NCBI RefSeq assembly: GCF_000419605.1
Contig: NZ_ATTI01000001.1
Location: forward strand, 438,001 to 502,000
Reading direction: 5' to 3'
DNA from: Sphingomonas phyllosphaerae 5.2
GTDB lineage: Bacteria; Pseudomonadota; Alphaproteobacteria; Sphingomonadales; Sphingomonadaceae
Length of the DNA: 64,000 nt
Shown here: in pieces, positions 27,225 through 37,254 of the stretch
How positions within the stretch are numbered: the stretch's first letter is position 1
How the letters are laid out: each line of letters opens with the position of its first letter
Translations under genes and position numbers: made by a program
Notes under the pieces: generated by a model
What the model saw: the letters and a program-made list of their open reading frames with translations, nothing else
The model's database searches: none
Told to the model about the DNA's origin: nothing

Positions 27225-28417
27225 GCCTGCGCCGCCCGCCACGCGTCCAGCCCGCGTTCGAGATCCGCGATCAGATCGTCCGCATCCTCCAGCCCGATCT
27301 GTAGCCGCACCAGCGGCCCGGCGAAATCCGGGGTGGTGGCGGAACGGTGACGCTGCGGGTCGACGGGAACCGCCAGGCTTTCGAAGCCACCCCAGCTATA
27401 GCCGATCCCGAAATGCACCAGCGTGTCGATGAAGGCAGTACGGGCCGCGTCGTCGCCTCCCGCCAGCACGAACGAGAACAGCCCCGCCGCGCCGCGGAAG
27501 TCACGCCGCCAGATGTCGTGGCCGGGGCAGGAGGGCAGCGCGGGGTGCAGCACCCGCGCCACCTCCAGGCGTGCCGCCAGCCACTGCGCGATGCGGAGCG
27601 CGCTCGCCTCATGCCTGTCCAGCCGGACACCCATCGTGCGCAGCCCGCGGCTGGCGAGATAGGCGTCGTCGGCGCTTACCACTTGCCCGAGCTGGAAGCT
27701 CGTGTCGCGAAGCGCGGCGAAGCGTCCCGGCCCGGCGGTCACCGAACCCATCATCACGTCGGAATGGCCGCCGATGTACTTGGTGCAGGCAAGGATCGAA
27801 TAGTCGACGCCGCGCTCGATCACGGGGAGCAGCAGCGGCGTCGCCCAGGTATTGTCGATGACGGTCGCCACCCCGCGCGCCCTGGCGGCGGCGACGATCG
27901 CCGGCACGTCCTGCACCTCGAAGGTCAGGCTGCCCGGGCTTTCCATAAAGATCACGCGCGTCCGTTCGCCGATCAGGTCGGCGATGCCGGCGCCGACCAG
28001 CGGATCGTAATAGCGGGTGGTGACGCCCATGCGCGCCAGCAGCTTGTCGGCAAGGCTGCGCGTCGGATCATAGGCGCTGTCGACGAGCAGCAGTTCGTCA
28101 CCCGGCGACAGCAGGGTGAGCAGGCACGCCGATACTGCGGCGACGCCGGAGGGATAGAGGAACGTCCCCTCGGCGCCCGGCTCCAGCTCGGTCAGCGCAT
28201 CGGCGAGGCTCCATTGCGTCGGCGTGCCGCGCCGGCCGTAGAACAGGCGGTGGTGGGTATCGCGCGCGCCGGTCGCGCGCAGTTGCGCGACATCGTCGTA
28301 GAGGATCGTCGATGCGCGCCACACCGGCGTGTTGACCACGCCCGCCGTCCATTCCTTGCGCCGCCCGCCGGTGACCAGCCGCGTCGCCGGGCGGATCGTG
28401 TCGTCACGATCGCTCAT
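27221..28417 (-). CDS. metC: Cystathionine beta-lyase
   Basis: A 398-residue PLP enzyme of the Cys/Met metabolism family. It has YPSGVAAVSACLL for phosphate binding, SPGSLTFEVQDVP, DNTWATPLLLP and the Schiff-base Lys213 in ACTKYIGGHSD. Cystathionine beta-lyases convert cystathionine to homocysteine, pyruvate and ammonia. Cystathionine gamma-synthase or gamma-lyase are close relatives, but the SPGSLTFE pattern favours the beta-lyase. The ATG at 28417 overlaps the sseA stop (ATGA), which joins two steps of sulfur amino-acid metabolism. Confidence 0.9.
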   Translation of the reverse strand: MSDRDDTIRPATRLVTGGRRKEWTAGVVNTPVWRASTILYDDVAQLRATGARDTHHRLFYGRRGTPTQWSLADALTELEPGAEGTFLYPSGVAAVSACLLTLLSPGDELLLVDSAYDPTRSLADKLLARMGVTTRYYDPLVGAGIADLIGERTRVIFMESPGSLTFEVQDVPAIVAAARARGVATVIDNTWATPLLLPVIERGVDYSILACTKYIGGHSDVMMGSVTAGPGRFAALRDTSFQLGQVVSADDAYLASRGLRTMGVRLDRHEASALRIAQWLAARLEVARVLHPALPSCPGHDIWRRDFRGAAGLFSFVLAGGDDAARTAFIDTLVHFGIGYSWGGFESLAVPVDPQRHRSATTPDFAGPLVRLQIGLEDADDLIADLERGLDAWRAAQA

Positions 28418-29262
28418 GCGTCACCCGTCGCTTTCGGGGTGGTGGGATCGCCGCCCCATTCGGTCCAGCTGCCGTCGTAGACCGCGGCGTCGCTGCCGAG
28501 CAGGTGCGCGCCGAACGCCAGCACGCTGGCGGTGATGCCCGAACCACACGTCATTGCCATCGGCCGATCGGTGGAGACCCCGGCCGCGGCGAACGCGTCT
28601 GCCAGCGCCTCGCCCTGCTTCCACGTCCCGTCCGCCTCGAACAGCTGCGTGTACGGAAGGTTGCGCGCGCCGGGCATGTGGCCGGGCGCGACGCCGGGCC
28701 GCGGATCGGGCTCGGCACCGGTGAAGCGCACCGCCGAGCGCGCGTCGACGATCTGCTCGCTGCCGTCGCGCTGGATCGCCCGCATCGCCGCGAGGTCACG
28801 CAGCCCGACGCCCGCGCTCGTGATGTCGACGGTGCCCGGCGCATGGCCGGCGTCGCCCTGTTCCAGCGGCCGCCCCTCCGCCTTCCACTTCGCCAGCCCG
28901 CCGTCCAGCAGCGAAACCTGCGTGAACCCGAAGGCGCGCAGCATCACCCAGGCGCGCGCCGCGGTGCGATGCGGTGCGTCGTCGTAGAGCAGGATGTGGT
29001 CGTCGGCGCGCAGCCCCAGTCGCCCTGCGCATGTCGCGAAATGCGTCGCGCCGGGCATCGTCGATGGCAGCTCGGCACCGGGTTCGGCAAAGGCGGCGAG
29101 ATTCATGAAGGTCGCGCCCGGAATGTGGCCGGCGGCGAACTCGGCTGCGGCGTCGCGCGGCGGTTCGCCGGGCAAGCCGACGTGGTAGCTGGCATCGAGG
29201 ATGCGCAGGCCGGGCGCGGCAAGGTTCGCGGCGAGCCATTCGGTGGGGACGAGAGCGTGCAT
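28414..29262 (-). CDS. sseA: 3-mercaptopyruvate sulfurtransferase
   Basis: A 282-residue tandem rhodanese protein. The inactive N-terminal domain runs to about 140. The active C-terminal domain carries Cys239 in CGSGIT, the mercaptopyruvate-type active loop (CGSGVT in E. coli SseA) rather than the CRxGxT of thiosulfate enzymes. It transfers sulfur from 3-mercaptopyruvate to thiol acceptors or cyanide. It is the first gene of a three-gene operon with metC. The promoter must lie in the 74 bases shared with the divergent queF. Confidence 0.93.
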   Translation of the reverse strand: MHALVPTEWLAANLAAPGLRILDASYHVGLPGEPPRDAAAEFAAGHIPGATFMNLAAFAEPGAELPSTMPGATHFATCAGRLGLRADDHILLYDDAPHRTAARAWVMLRAFGFTQVSLLDGGLAKWKAEGRPLEQGDAGHAPGTVDITSAGVGLRDLAAMRAIQRDGSEQIVDARSAVRFTGAEPDPRPGVAPGHMPGARNLPYTQLFEADGTWKQGEALADAFAAAGVSTDRPMAMTCGSGITASVLAFGAHLLGSDAAVYDGSWTEWGGDPTTPKATGDA

Positions 29263-29336
29263 CCCGTCTCCATAGCCGCAGCGCGGGGCGGGGGAACAGG
29301 TCGCAATTGCGCGGCACCTGTCCTATGTGCGCGCGC

Positions 29337-29783
29337 ATGACTCCGATGCATCTTGGCCAGTCCAGCACGCTCCCCGCTTCGCCCGAAGCGGCGGTGCTTG
29401 ATTACGTCCCGAATCCACGCCCGGCGCAGACCTATCTGGTGCGCTTCACCCAGCCGGAATTCACCTCGCTCTGCCCGGTCACGGGGCAGCCCGACTTCGC
29501 GCATCTCGTTATCGATTATGCGCCGGGCGAGACGATCGTCGAATCCAAGTCGCTGAAGCTGTTCCTCGGCGCGTTTCGCAACCATGCCGCCTTCCACGAG
29601 GATTGCACGGTCGGGATCGGCGAGCGCTTGTTCCGCGAGATGCAGCCGCGCTGGTTGCGAATCGGCGGCTATTGGTACCCGCGCGGCGGGATGCCGATCG
29701 ACGTCTTCTGGCAATCAGGCGAGGTGCCGCAAGGGTTGTGGTTGCCCGAGCAGGGGGTCGCGCCTTATCGCGGACGCGGATGA
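29337..29783 (+). CDS. queF: NADPH-dependent 7-cyano-7-deazaguanine reductase
   Basis: A 148-residue single-domain QueF that reduces preQ0 to preQ1 in queuosine synthesis. The catalytic Cys46 lies in [14 protein letters not shown] with Asp53 as acid, and [10 protein letters not shown] is the substrate/NADPH-binding QueF motif. Length matches the short YkvM type. The ATG at 29337 is chosen over an in-frame start at 29307 because the family begins close to this point. A terminator follows at 29817. Confidence 0.94.
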   Translation: MTPMHLGQSSTLPASPEAAVLDYVPNPRPAQTYLVRFTQPEFTSLCPVTGQPDFAHLVIDYAPGETIVESKSLKLFLGAFRNHAAFHEDCTVGIGERLFREMQPRWLRIGGYWYPRGGMPIDVFWQSGEVPQGLWLPEQGVAPYRGRG

Positions 29784-29816
29784 TTGATCGATGTCAGGGG
29801 CTTCTATTGATGCTGC

Positions 29817-29840
29817 GGTGCGGAAAGTCCGCAACCTTTT
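29817..29840 (+). terminator. Intrinsic terminator after queF
   Basis: GGTGCGGA (29817-29824) pairs with TCCGCAACC (29828-29836) around an AAG loop with one bulged A, then TTTT. It separates queF from the glycosyltransferase gene that follows. Confidence 0.78.
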
Positions 29841-29910
29841 GTCGTAAGAACGGTTCATCTTTGCGAACACGCGCGCAACGGGCGCCGTGCCCATCTGTAA
29901 AGGCTTGGGG

Positions 29911-32184
29911 ATGAAGCAGTCGACCGGAGCGCAGGACGTCGGGCATATTGCGCTGATCGGTAATTTCCTGCCGCGCAAGTGCGGGATCGCGACCTTCACG
30001 ACCGATACCTACCAGGCGTTGCGTGCGCGCTTTCCCGATATGCAGGTCGACGTCTACGCGATGGACGATCATCCCGGCCGTTACGATTATCCCGCGGCGG
30101 TGACTGGAACGATCCCGCAGAACGACCGCGATGCCTATATCGCGACGGCGCGTGCGATCGAGACCAGCGGCGCGCAGGTGCTTTGGCTCCAGCATGAATA
30201 CGGCATCTATGGCGGCGAGGCGGGGGCACACATCCTTGCGCTGCTCGACCGGGTGTCGATCCCGCTGATCGTCACGCTGCACACCATCCTCGAGAAGCCC
30301 AGCGCTGCCGAGCGCACCGTGCTTGAAGGATTGCTGCGTCGCGCGGCGAAGGTCATCGTCATGGCCGAGCGCGGGCGCGAGATCCTCGAGCGCGTCTACG
30401 GCGCGAACCCGAAGCAGATCGCGACCATTCCGCACGGCGTGCCCGACCGTCCGTTCGCCGAGCCGGAAGCGTTCAAGGGCCGGTTCGGCTGGAGCGGGCG
30501 GCGCGTGATCCTCACGTTCGGGCTGCTCGCGCCCGGCAAGGGGATCGAGACGATCATCGAGGCGATGCCGGCGGTGGTCGAGCGCCATCCGGAGGCGATG
30601 TATGTGGTGCTGGGCGCCACGCATCCGAACCTCGTTGCGCATGAAGGCGAGAAGTATCGCGATTCGCTGCGTTCGCGGGCGGACGAACTGGGTGTAGGCG
30701 CGAACGTCGCGTTCATCGACGCGTTCGTCGACCACGACGACCTGATCGATTATCTGCAGGCCGCCGACATCTATGCGACGCCGTATCTGAACCCGGCGCA
30801 AATTACGAGCGGCACGCTCAGCTACGCCGTCGGCGTCGGCAAGGCGGTCGTCTCGACCCCCTATGTCCATGCCACCGAAATCCTTGCCGACGGACACGGC
30901 GTTCTGGTCGATTTCCGCGACCCGGCCGCGTTCGCGCGTGAGATCAACGACCTGCTCGGCAGCGCGCGAAACCTCGCGCGTCTGTCGGCCCGGGCATATG
31001 CGCGGGGCCGGACGATGATCTGGCCGCGCGTAGTGGAGAAGGCAATGGACGAACTGATGGCCAGCCTCGCGACCCGGACGCAGCGGCTGCCGCACCCGGG
31101 CAATGCCGACAAACAGGTGTTGGCTCCCGATATCGCGGCCGTCGAACGAATGAGCGATGCGACCGGGATGCTCCAGCACTCGATCTTTTCGGTACCCGAC
31201 CGGCGCCACGGTTATTGCATCGACGACAATGCCCGCGCGTTGATGTTGATGAGCGGAATCGAAGATCTCGACCCGGTCGTCCGCGACAAGTGGATGACGA
31301 TCTACGCCTCGTTCGTCCAATATGCGTGGAACCCCGACGCGCGGCGCTTCCGCAATTTCATGAACTTCGACCGCACGTGGTGTGAAGATGTCGGGTCCGA
31401 GGACTCGAACGGGCGTGCGCTCTGGTCGCTGGGTGTGACCGCGCGCGATGCGCGGGAGGCCAAGCACCGCGACTGGGCGAAGGCGATGTTCGACAACACC
31501 GCCAGCCTCGCGCTCGAACTCGGCAGCCCGCGAGCGCAGGCGTTCGCGATGCTCGGTGCGGCGGCGATGCTCGAGGCATCGCCGGGGCACGACCTGGCGC
31601 TTCGCATCCTGCGCCGCTTCCCCGACCAGCATCTCGCGCTGCTTGATGAGGCGCGTCGTCCGGAATGGGGCTGGTTCGAGATCGTGCTCGCGTACGATAA
31701 TGCGCGTCTGCCCGAGGCGATGCTGCGCGCCGGCCTTGCGCTCGACCGTGCCGACCTGATCGCGTGCGGTCTCGACACGCTCGACTGGATCGTCTCGCGC
31801 CAAACCGCGCCCGAGGGACATTTCCGCGCAGTCGGCTCGGAGAGCTTCGGACGCGTCTATGCCGAGCCGTTGCCGTTCGACCAGCAGCCGCTGGAGGCAC
31901 AGGCGACGATCGATGCGTGCGCGGCGGCGTTCGACGCGACCGGCGATGTGCGCTGGTATGACGAGGCGAAGCGCGCCTACGACTGGTATCTGGGCGTCAA
32001 CGACCTCGACCTGCCGCTCGCGACCTATCGCGACGGCGGCTGTTTCGACGGCCTGATGCCGACCGGGCTCAACCGTAATCAGGGTGCAGAGTCCATTCTC
32101 GCGCTGCAAATGGCATCTTGCGCGATTTCAGGGCTATCAAAGCGCGTGGGAAGCGTGGCAGGGACGACGCGCGTCACTGCCTGA
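29911..32184 (+). CDS. Fusion of a GT4 glycosyltransferase and a helical glycosidase-like domain
   Basis: A 757-residue cytoplasmic protein. The N-terminal half (about 10-385) is a GT-B glycosyltransferase of family 4: GNFLPRKCGIATFT at the start, LQHEYGIYGGEAG, VTLHTIL, TIPHGVPD, LTFGLLAPGKGIE and, at the donor site, ATPYLNPAQITSGTLSYA. The C-terminal half (about 415-750) is helical, with GYCIDDNARALML, NFDRTWCEDVGSEDSNGRAL and ATYRDGGCFDGL. Paired acidic residues and aromatic-rich loops there resemble an (alpha/alpha)6-barrel glycosidase. The sugar is unknown; the GH130 partner downstream suggests a mannoside. The ATG at 29911 follows a GGCTTGGGG site. Confidence 0.85.
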   Translation: MKQSTGAQDVGHIALIGNFLPRKCGIATFTTDTYQALRARFPDMQVDVYAMDDHPGRYDYPAAVTGTIPQNDRDAYIATARAIETSGAQVLWLQHEYGIYGGEAGAHILALLDRVSIPLIVTLHTILEKPSAAERTVLEGLLRRAAKVIVMAERGREILERVYGANPKQIATIPHGVPDRPFAEPEAFKGRFGWSGRRVILTFGLLAPGKGIETIIEAMPAVVERHPEAMYVVLGATHPNLVAHEGEKYRDSLRSRADELGVGANVAFIDAFVDHDDLIDYLQAADIYATPYLNPAQITSGTLSYAVGVGKAVVSTPYVHATEILADGHGVLVDFRDPAAFAREINDLLGSARNLARLSARAYARGRTMIWPRVVEKAMDELMASLATRTQRLPHPGNADKQVLAPDIAAVERMSDATGMLQHSIFSVPDRRHGYCIDDNARALMLMSGIEDLDPVVRDKWMTIYASFVQYAWNPDARRFRNFMNFDRTWCEDVGSEDSNGRALWSLGVTARDAREAKHRDWAKAMFDNTASLALELGSPRAQAFAMLGAAAMLEASPGHDLALRILRRFPDQHLALLDEARRPEWGWFEIVLAYDNARLPEAMLRAGLALDRADLIACGLDTLDWIVSRQTAPEGHFRAVGSESFGRVYAEPLPFDQQPLEAQATIDACAAAFDATGDVRWYDEAKRAYDWYLGVNDLDLPLATYRDGGCFDGLMPTGLNRNQGAESILALQMASCAISGLSKRVGSVAGTTRVTA

Positions 32185-32231
32185 CGGCAGCGTCGCGCGC
32201 GTCCCGACGTCACAATTCACGAGGCTGGTCC

Positions 32232-33512
32232 TTGGAGCTTTTCAACCATCGGCTACGTCTCCACGCCGATCCCTCGCGCGTGGTGGTTCGCCCGTTCCAC
32301 ATCGGCTGGATCGCCAATGCGAAGGGCGTCAGCCGTTCGCAGCGGCTGATCAGCGAAGTCATGGACATGTCGCCGCAAGAGGCGCGTGACCAACTGGAGC
32401 TGGTGCTCAAGGATTTCGAGGCACGGCACTGGCAGACGCGCCGCGTGTTCATGACCCGCTATGACGAGATCGCCACGGCGCACGGGCTGGATGCCAGTCT
32501 GATCTCCGACGAGAAGCGGCAGTTGATCGGCGCGTATTTCTGCCACGAATACAGCTATGCCGCCGCCGCGCTGATGAACCCCAGCGCGGTGCCGCATCCC
32601 GATCAGTCCGGGATGGAGGACGGTGCGCAGCGGATCGTCATGAGCCTGCGCGCGGTGGGCGAGGGGCACATCTCCTCGGTGGCGTTCCGCGAAGGTATCA
32701 TCACCAGCGAGAACGAGCTCAAGCTTGCACCCGAGCCGCCGTTCGCCACCGCCACCGATGCGACCGGCACCGATGAGGAAGCACCGCCCAGCGGGCCGGT
32801 GACGGTCCACCGCCACCGCGACAGCACGCTGTCGGGCACGGTGATCTTCCCGATCACCGATGCGCAGTCCAAGGGGCTGGAGGATCTGCGGCTCGTGCAC
32901 TTCCAGCACGGAGACGGCAGCTACGAATGGCTGGGCACCTATACCGCCTATAATGGCGCGACGATCCAGTCGGAGCTGATGCGCACCCGCGATTTCCGCG
33001 CGTTCGACCTGATCCCGATGACCGGCAGCGCGGCGCGCAACAAGGGCATCGCGCTGTTCCCGCGCAAGGTGGGCGGCGAATATCTGTCGATCGGGCGGCA
33101 GGACGGCGAAAACCTTTACCTGCTGCGCACCGACGACCTGACGCACTGGGATGACGGCGAGCTGATCCTGAAGCCGATCTTTCCGTGGGAGTTCGTGCAG
33201 ATCGGCAATTGCGGTCCGCCGATCGAGATCGACGAGGGCTGGTTGTTGCTGACGCACGGCGTCGGCGCGATGCGGAAGTATTCGATTGGCGCGGCGCTGC
33301 TCGACAAGGAAAACCCCGCGCGCGTGATCGGCCGCACGCGTTCGCCGATCCTCGCTGCGGCGGATCAGGACCGCGAGGGCTATGTGCCCAACGTGGTCTA
33401 CACCTGCGGTGCGATGAAACATGGCGACAAGCTGTTCATGCCGTACGGGATCGCGGACAGCTCGGTCGGCTTCGCATTCGTCTCGATCAAGGAACTGCTG
33501 GCGAAGATGTGA
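32232..33512 (+). CDS. GH130-family glycoside phosphorylase-like protein
   Basis: A 426-residue five-blade propeller enzyme of glycoside hydrolase family 130, whose known members phosphorolyse or hydrolyse beta-mannosides. Family blocks are NKGIALFPRKVGGEYLSIGR, IGNCGPPIEIDEGWLLLTHGV, SIGAALLDKENPARVIGRT and GYVPNVVYTCGA. There is no signal peptide, so it acts in the cytoplasm. The start is a TTG at 32232 with GAGG seven bases upstream; no ATG fits the beginning of the conserved domain. It lies 47 bases after the GT4 fusion gene, so the two are likely co-transcribed and handle the same glycoside. Confidence 0.85.
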   Translation: MELFNHRLRLHADPSRVVVRPFHIGWIANAKGVSRSQRLISEVMDMSPQEARDQLELVLKDFEARHWQTRRVFMTRYDEIATAHGLDASLISDEKRQLIGAYFCHEYSYAAAALMNPSAVPHPDQSGMEDGAQRIVMSLRAVGEGHISSVAFREGIITSENELKLAPEPPFATATDATGTDEEAPPSGPVTVHRHRDSTLSGTVIFPITDAQSKGLEDLRLVHFQHGDGSYEWLGTYTAYNGATIQSELMRTRDFRAFDLIPMTGSAARNKGIALFPRKVGGEYLSIGRQDGENLYLLRTDDLTHWDDGELILKPIFPWEFVQIGNCGPPIEIDEGWLLLTHGVGAMRKYSIGAALLDKENPARVIGRTRSPILAAADQDREGYVPNVVYTCGAMKHGDKLFMPYGIADSSVGFAFVSIKELLAKM

Positions 33513-34662
33513 CCGGTCGCAGCCGCGGCACCGTCCGCGGCGCCGCGCGGCCGACGGTCGCGCGGTGACAGGTCCGGCCGGCGGGGCAGCACCGTCGCTT
33601 TTGTTCGACGTCACGCCGGCGGCGCGATTGGCGGGTTCTTGCGGCGTTCTTGCACGCCGGGCGACCCGGGATGTCGTGACCGCCTGTGACAACGCTCAAC
33701 GACGTCAGCGCAGGCCGCGACGGCTCATCCAGTCCAGCGGCTTTCCTGCGACGGCCGCAGATCGTGCAGCCTGTTCGACCAGCGCTGCGCTGGCACGGCA
33801 TATCGACGCGGCGGTGACGTGCCGCTCCGGCTGGGCACGCGAACTCAAGGGACCGCCGATTGTCCTGCTGCCGTACCGCCAGGCCGCCTGTCACCACTGC
33901 TATGTCGCCGTTCAGCGAGCCCCAGCCGGCTCGCCCGTCACGACCTCGGCCGCGCTGACTTCTTCCCCGCCATGCTCCGCCTGACGGTGATCTCGCGCTA
34001 CTGTCCGCTACTGCCAACCGGTGATCGAGCGTTGCCCGAGGCAGAACGCGACGGCGATATCATCACCGGGCGTTCCCGCGCTTTTACCGGTTTCACTGCG
34101 CGAGTCGGGACCGCGTGGCGGCGCTTACAAGTCGGCTTCACCGCGTCATGCTCGCGACAAAGGCGGGCTGCAGTACGGCTGCCCAGGAAAAGACCTGACC
34201 ACGCGCAGCGTGCTTGCACATCGTCCGTTGCAACCGGGCCTCGGCGTTCGCCGGGGTGCCGCGAGACACTGCCGGCTCGGTCCTGCGACGGATCGTCACT
34301 CAAGTCCGAAGTCGAATCTGCCTGCCTCACGATATTTACGACACAATCGACGTGGGCCGGCCTTGATGCCGCCTCATGAGCTCGCGGGCGTCTGATTGAT
34401 GTGACGGCGAAGATCAGGTGTCGATGCTCGGTGAACGTCGATCGTGTTGAACTGCTGCGGCTTGCCCGGCACTCCGTCCTTGCGAGCGGAGCGAGGCAAT
34501 CCGCGGCGTACTGGTCCGGCTCTGGATCGCTTCCTCGTGTCCGCCAAGACGGCGTCGTGAAGGGTGCGCAGCCGTGGTGAACGCAGCGGTCCACCCTATC
34601 CGCCTCGCCGGCCCGACGCCTGCCTTCGCCGGCAGTCGGGCGAAGGCGTGCGCGGCGTCAGG
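33513..34662. other. Gene-poor stretch of 1.15 kb
   Basis: No reading frame here has a credible start, ribosome site or recognisable domain, and every frame is broken or arginine-rich. The stretch contains one copy of the dispersed palindromic repeat (34474-34552). Near 34220-34250 there is GC-rich sequence that reads RHPGERRG on the minus strand, the typical nonsense translation of another intergenic repeat. It could be the remains of a decayed gene, but I cannot identify it. Confidence 0.5.
34474..34552. repeat. Dispersed palindromic repeat
   Basis: The left arm CCGTCCTTGCGAGCGGAGCG (from 34474, continuing AGGCAATCC) is matched by an inverted right arm GGATCGCTTCCTCGTGTCCG (from 34524, continuing CCAAGACGG to 34552). 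The arms match imperfectly. The sequence belongs with the copies at 25813, 41708 and 42200. Confidence 0.65.
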
Positions 34663-37254
34663 TCACTCCTTCGCCGCAGCCTTCTTCGCAGGCGCCTTCT
34701 TCGCAGGCGCCTTCTTCGCGGGCACCTTTTTCGCCGCGCCCGCCGCCGGCTTCTTCACAGCGGCCTTTTTCGCCGGCGCCTTCTTCTTCGTCTTCCCCGC
34801 CGGCGCTGCCGCCGCGCGGTCGTCGATCAGTTGCGCGGCTTCCTCCAGCGTCAGCTGGTCCGGCGCGATCGTCTTCGGCAGCGTCGCATTGGTCGTGCCG
34901 TCGGTGACGTACGGGCCGTAGCGGCCCTCCATCAGCTTCAGCTCCGCCTCGGTGCGGGGGTGTGCGCCAAGCACCTTCAATGGCTCCCGCGCCGCGCCGC
35001 GTGCCGGCCGACCGCCGCTCGCCGCCGCCTCGGCCAGCTTGACCACCGCGGCGTTCATGCCGGTCTCGAAGACCTCGGCGGTCGACTGCAACCGCGCGTA
35101 TTTGCCCTCGTGGACCAGATACGGGCCATAGCGCCCGATGCTGGCGGCGATGTCCTTGCCCGTCTCCGGATGCTGCCCGACGACGCGCGGCAGGTTCAGC
35201 AGCTTGAGCGCCATTTCCAGATCCAGCTCGCCGATGTCCTTCGGGATCGACGCGCGCTTGGCTTCCTTGCCCTCGCCCAGCTGGATGTACGGGCCGAACC
35301 GCCCGCTCTTGCGCTCGACCGGCAGGCCGGTCTCGGGATCGTGGCCAAGCTGTTCCGGCGTCGCGTCCTCGGCCGCCGCATCGCCGCCCTGCGCGAAGCG
35401 ACGCGTGAACTTGCAGTCCGGATAGTTGCTGCATGCGATGAACGCGCCGAACTTGCCGCCGCGCAGCGCCAGTTGCCCGGCCTGGCATGCCGGGCACAGC
35501 CGCGGATCGCCGCCGTCGGCCTTGTCGGGGAAAAGATAGGGCGCCAGGAACTGGTCGAGCGCGGCGGTCACCTCGCTCGGCTTCTGCTCCATCACCTCGG
35601 CGGTCCGCGGCTTGAAGTCGCGCCAGAACGCTTCCAGCACCGCCTGCCATTGCGCGCGTCCGCCGGACACGTCGTCCAGCTCCTCTTCCAGCCCGGCGGT
35701 GAAATCATAGCCGACATAGCGTTCGAAGAAGCGCTCGAGGAAGGCCGTTACCAGTCGTCCGCTCTCCTCGGCGAAGAAGCGGTTCTTCTCGACGCGCACA
35801 TAGGCGCGGTCCTTCAGTGTCTTGATGATCGAGGCATAGGTCGACGGGCGACCGATCCCCAGTTCTTCCATGCGCTTGACCAGCGACGCTTCGGAGAAGC
35901 GCGGCGGTGGCTGGGTGAAATGCTGCTCGGCGTCGACGCCCTTCTTGGCCGGGGCGTCGCCCTCGCGCAGCCGCGGCAGGCGCTTGGCGTCCTCGTCCTG
36001 GCTGTCGTCCTGCCCTTCCTCGTAGAGCGCGAGGTAGCCGGGGAACAGCACCACCTGCCCGGTCGCGCGCAACACGTTGCGCCCGGTGCCGTCGGCCAGT
36101 TCCACGGTCGTGCGCTCCATCCGCGCCGACGCCATCTGCGACGCCAGCGCGCGCTTCCAGACGAGGTCGTAGAGCCGCGCATGGTCGCCGCTGCCGACGC
36201 GGTCCCTCGCGAAGTCGGTCGGGCGGATCGCCTCGTGCGCTTCCTGCGCGTTCTTCGCCTTGGTCTGGTACTGGCGCGGCTTGTCGGGCACATAGCCGCC
36301 GTCGTAGCGATCGACGATCGCGACGCGGGCGGCGGAGATGGCGCTGTGGTCCATCTGCACGCCGTCGGTCCGCATGTAGGTGATCGCGCCGTCCTCGTAG
36401 AGCTGCTGCGCGATCCGCATCGTGTGGTCGGCGGAGAAGCCGAGCTTGCGCGCCGCCTCCTGCTGCAACGTCGAGGTCGTGAACGGCGGTGGCGGGTTGC
36501 GCGTCGCCGGCTTCGTCTCGACCGACTGGACCACGAAGCGACCGTCCTCGACCGCCGCCTTGGCCTTCAGCGCGTCGCCCTCGTTGCCGATCGACAGCCG
36601 GTCGAGCTTCTTGCCGTCCCATTGCACCAGCCGGGCCGCGAACGGCGTGCCGTCCTGCTCCAGCTGCGCGATGACCGACCAATATTCCTGCGCACGGAAC
36701 GCCTCGATCTCGCGCTCGCGGCTGACGATCAGGCGCAGCGCGACGGACTGTACGCGGCCCGCCGACTTGGCGCCCGGCAGCTTGCGCCACAGCACCGGCG
36801 ACAGCGTGAAGCCGACGAGATAGTCCAGCGCCCGCCGCGCGCGATAGGCGTCGATCAGGTCGGTATCCAGCTCGCGCGGCGCCTGCATCGCCTCCGTCAC
36901 CGCCTGCTTGGTGATCGCGTTGAACGTCACGCGCTGCACGTCCTTGGGCAGCGCCTTGCGCTTGGCGAGCACCTCCTGCACGTGCCAGCTGATCGCCTCA
37001 CCCTCGCGATCGGGATCGGTTGCCAGGATCAGGCGGTCGGCGGTCTTGGCGAGATCGGCGATCGCCTTCAGCTGCTTGGCCTTGTCGGCGTAGTTTTCCC
37101 ACTCCATCGCGAACCCCTCGTCGGGATTCACGGACCCGTCGCGCGGCGGCAGGTCGCGGACGTGACCGTAGCTGGCGAGGACGCGATAGTCCGAACCGAG
37201 GTACTTCTCGATGGTTTTGGCCTTGGCCGGCGATTCGACGATGACGAGCTGCAT
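34663..37254 (-). CDS. topA: DNA topoisomerase I
   Basis: An 863-residue type IA topoisomerase that relaxes negative supercoils. The Toprim domain opens the protein (LVIVESPAKAKTI, then LATDPDREGEAISWH). The nicking Tyr293 lies in AITYMRTDG. Zinc-ribbon repeats follow the core: a clear CPACQAGQL...CSNYPDC unit and divergent copies built on GRFGPYIQLG and GRYGPYL. The last 45 residues are a Lys/Ala/Pro tail of repeated PAKKA units that should bind DNA non-specifically. Such tails are common on alphaproteobacterial TopA. Divergence from the GH130 side leaves the 1.15-kb gap at its 3' end. dprA lies upstream on the same strand with a 104-base gap. Confidence 0.95.
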   Translation of the reverse strand: MQLVIVESPAKAKTIEKYLGSDYRVLASYGHVRDLPPRDGSVNPDEGFAMEWENYADKAKQLKAIADLAKTADRLILATDPDREGEAISWHVQEVLAKRKALPKDVQRVTFNAITKQAVTEAMQAPRELDTDLIDAYRARRALDYLVGFTLSPVLWRKLPGAKSAGRVQSVALRLIVSREREIEAFRAQEYWSVIAQLEQDGTPFAARLVQWDGKKLDRLSIGNEGDALKAKAAVEDGRFVVQSVETKPATRNPPPPFTTSTLQQEAARKLGFSADHTMRIAQQLYEDGAITYMRTDGVQMDHSAISAARVAIVDRYDGGYVPDKPRQYQTKAKNAQEAHEAIRPTDFARDRVGSGDHARLYDLVWKRALASQMASARMERTTVELADGTGRNVLRATGQVVLFPGYLALYEEGQDDSQDEDAKRLPRLREGDAPAKKGVDAEQHFTQPPPRFSEASLVKRMEELGIGRPSTYASIIKTLKDRAYVRVEKNRFFAEESGRLVTAFLERFFERYVGYDFTAGLEEELDDVSGGRAQWQAVLEAFWRDFKPRTAEVMEQKPSEVTAALDQFLAPYLFPDKADGGDPRLCPACQAGQLALRGGKFGAFIACSNYPDCKFTRRFAQGGDAAAEDATPEQLGHDPETGLPVERKSGRFGPYIQLGEGKEAKRASIPKDIGELDLEMALKLLNLPRVVGQHPETGKDIAASIGRYGPYLVHEGKYARLQSTAEVFETGMNAAVVKLAEAAASGGRPARGAAREPLKVLGAHPRTEAELKLMEGRYGPYVTDGTTNATLPKTIAPDQLTLEEAAQLIDDRAAAAPAGKTKKKAPAKKAAVKKPAAGAAKKVPAKKAPAKKAPAKKAAAKE

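Noticed and set aside
29794..32109. 771-codon minus-strand open frame
   Set aside because: It is the reverse of the GT4 fusion gene; composition is Arg/Val/Asp-rich with no recognisable domain.
33998..34594. 198-codon minus-strand open frame in the gene-poor stretch
   Set aside because: It includes RHPGERRG, the usual nonsense translation of an intergenic repeat, runs through another repeat copy and has no start site or domain.
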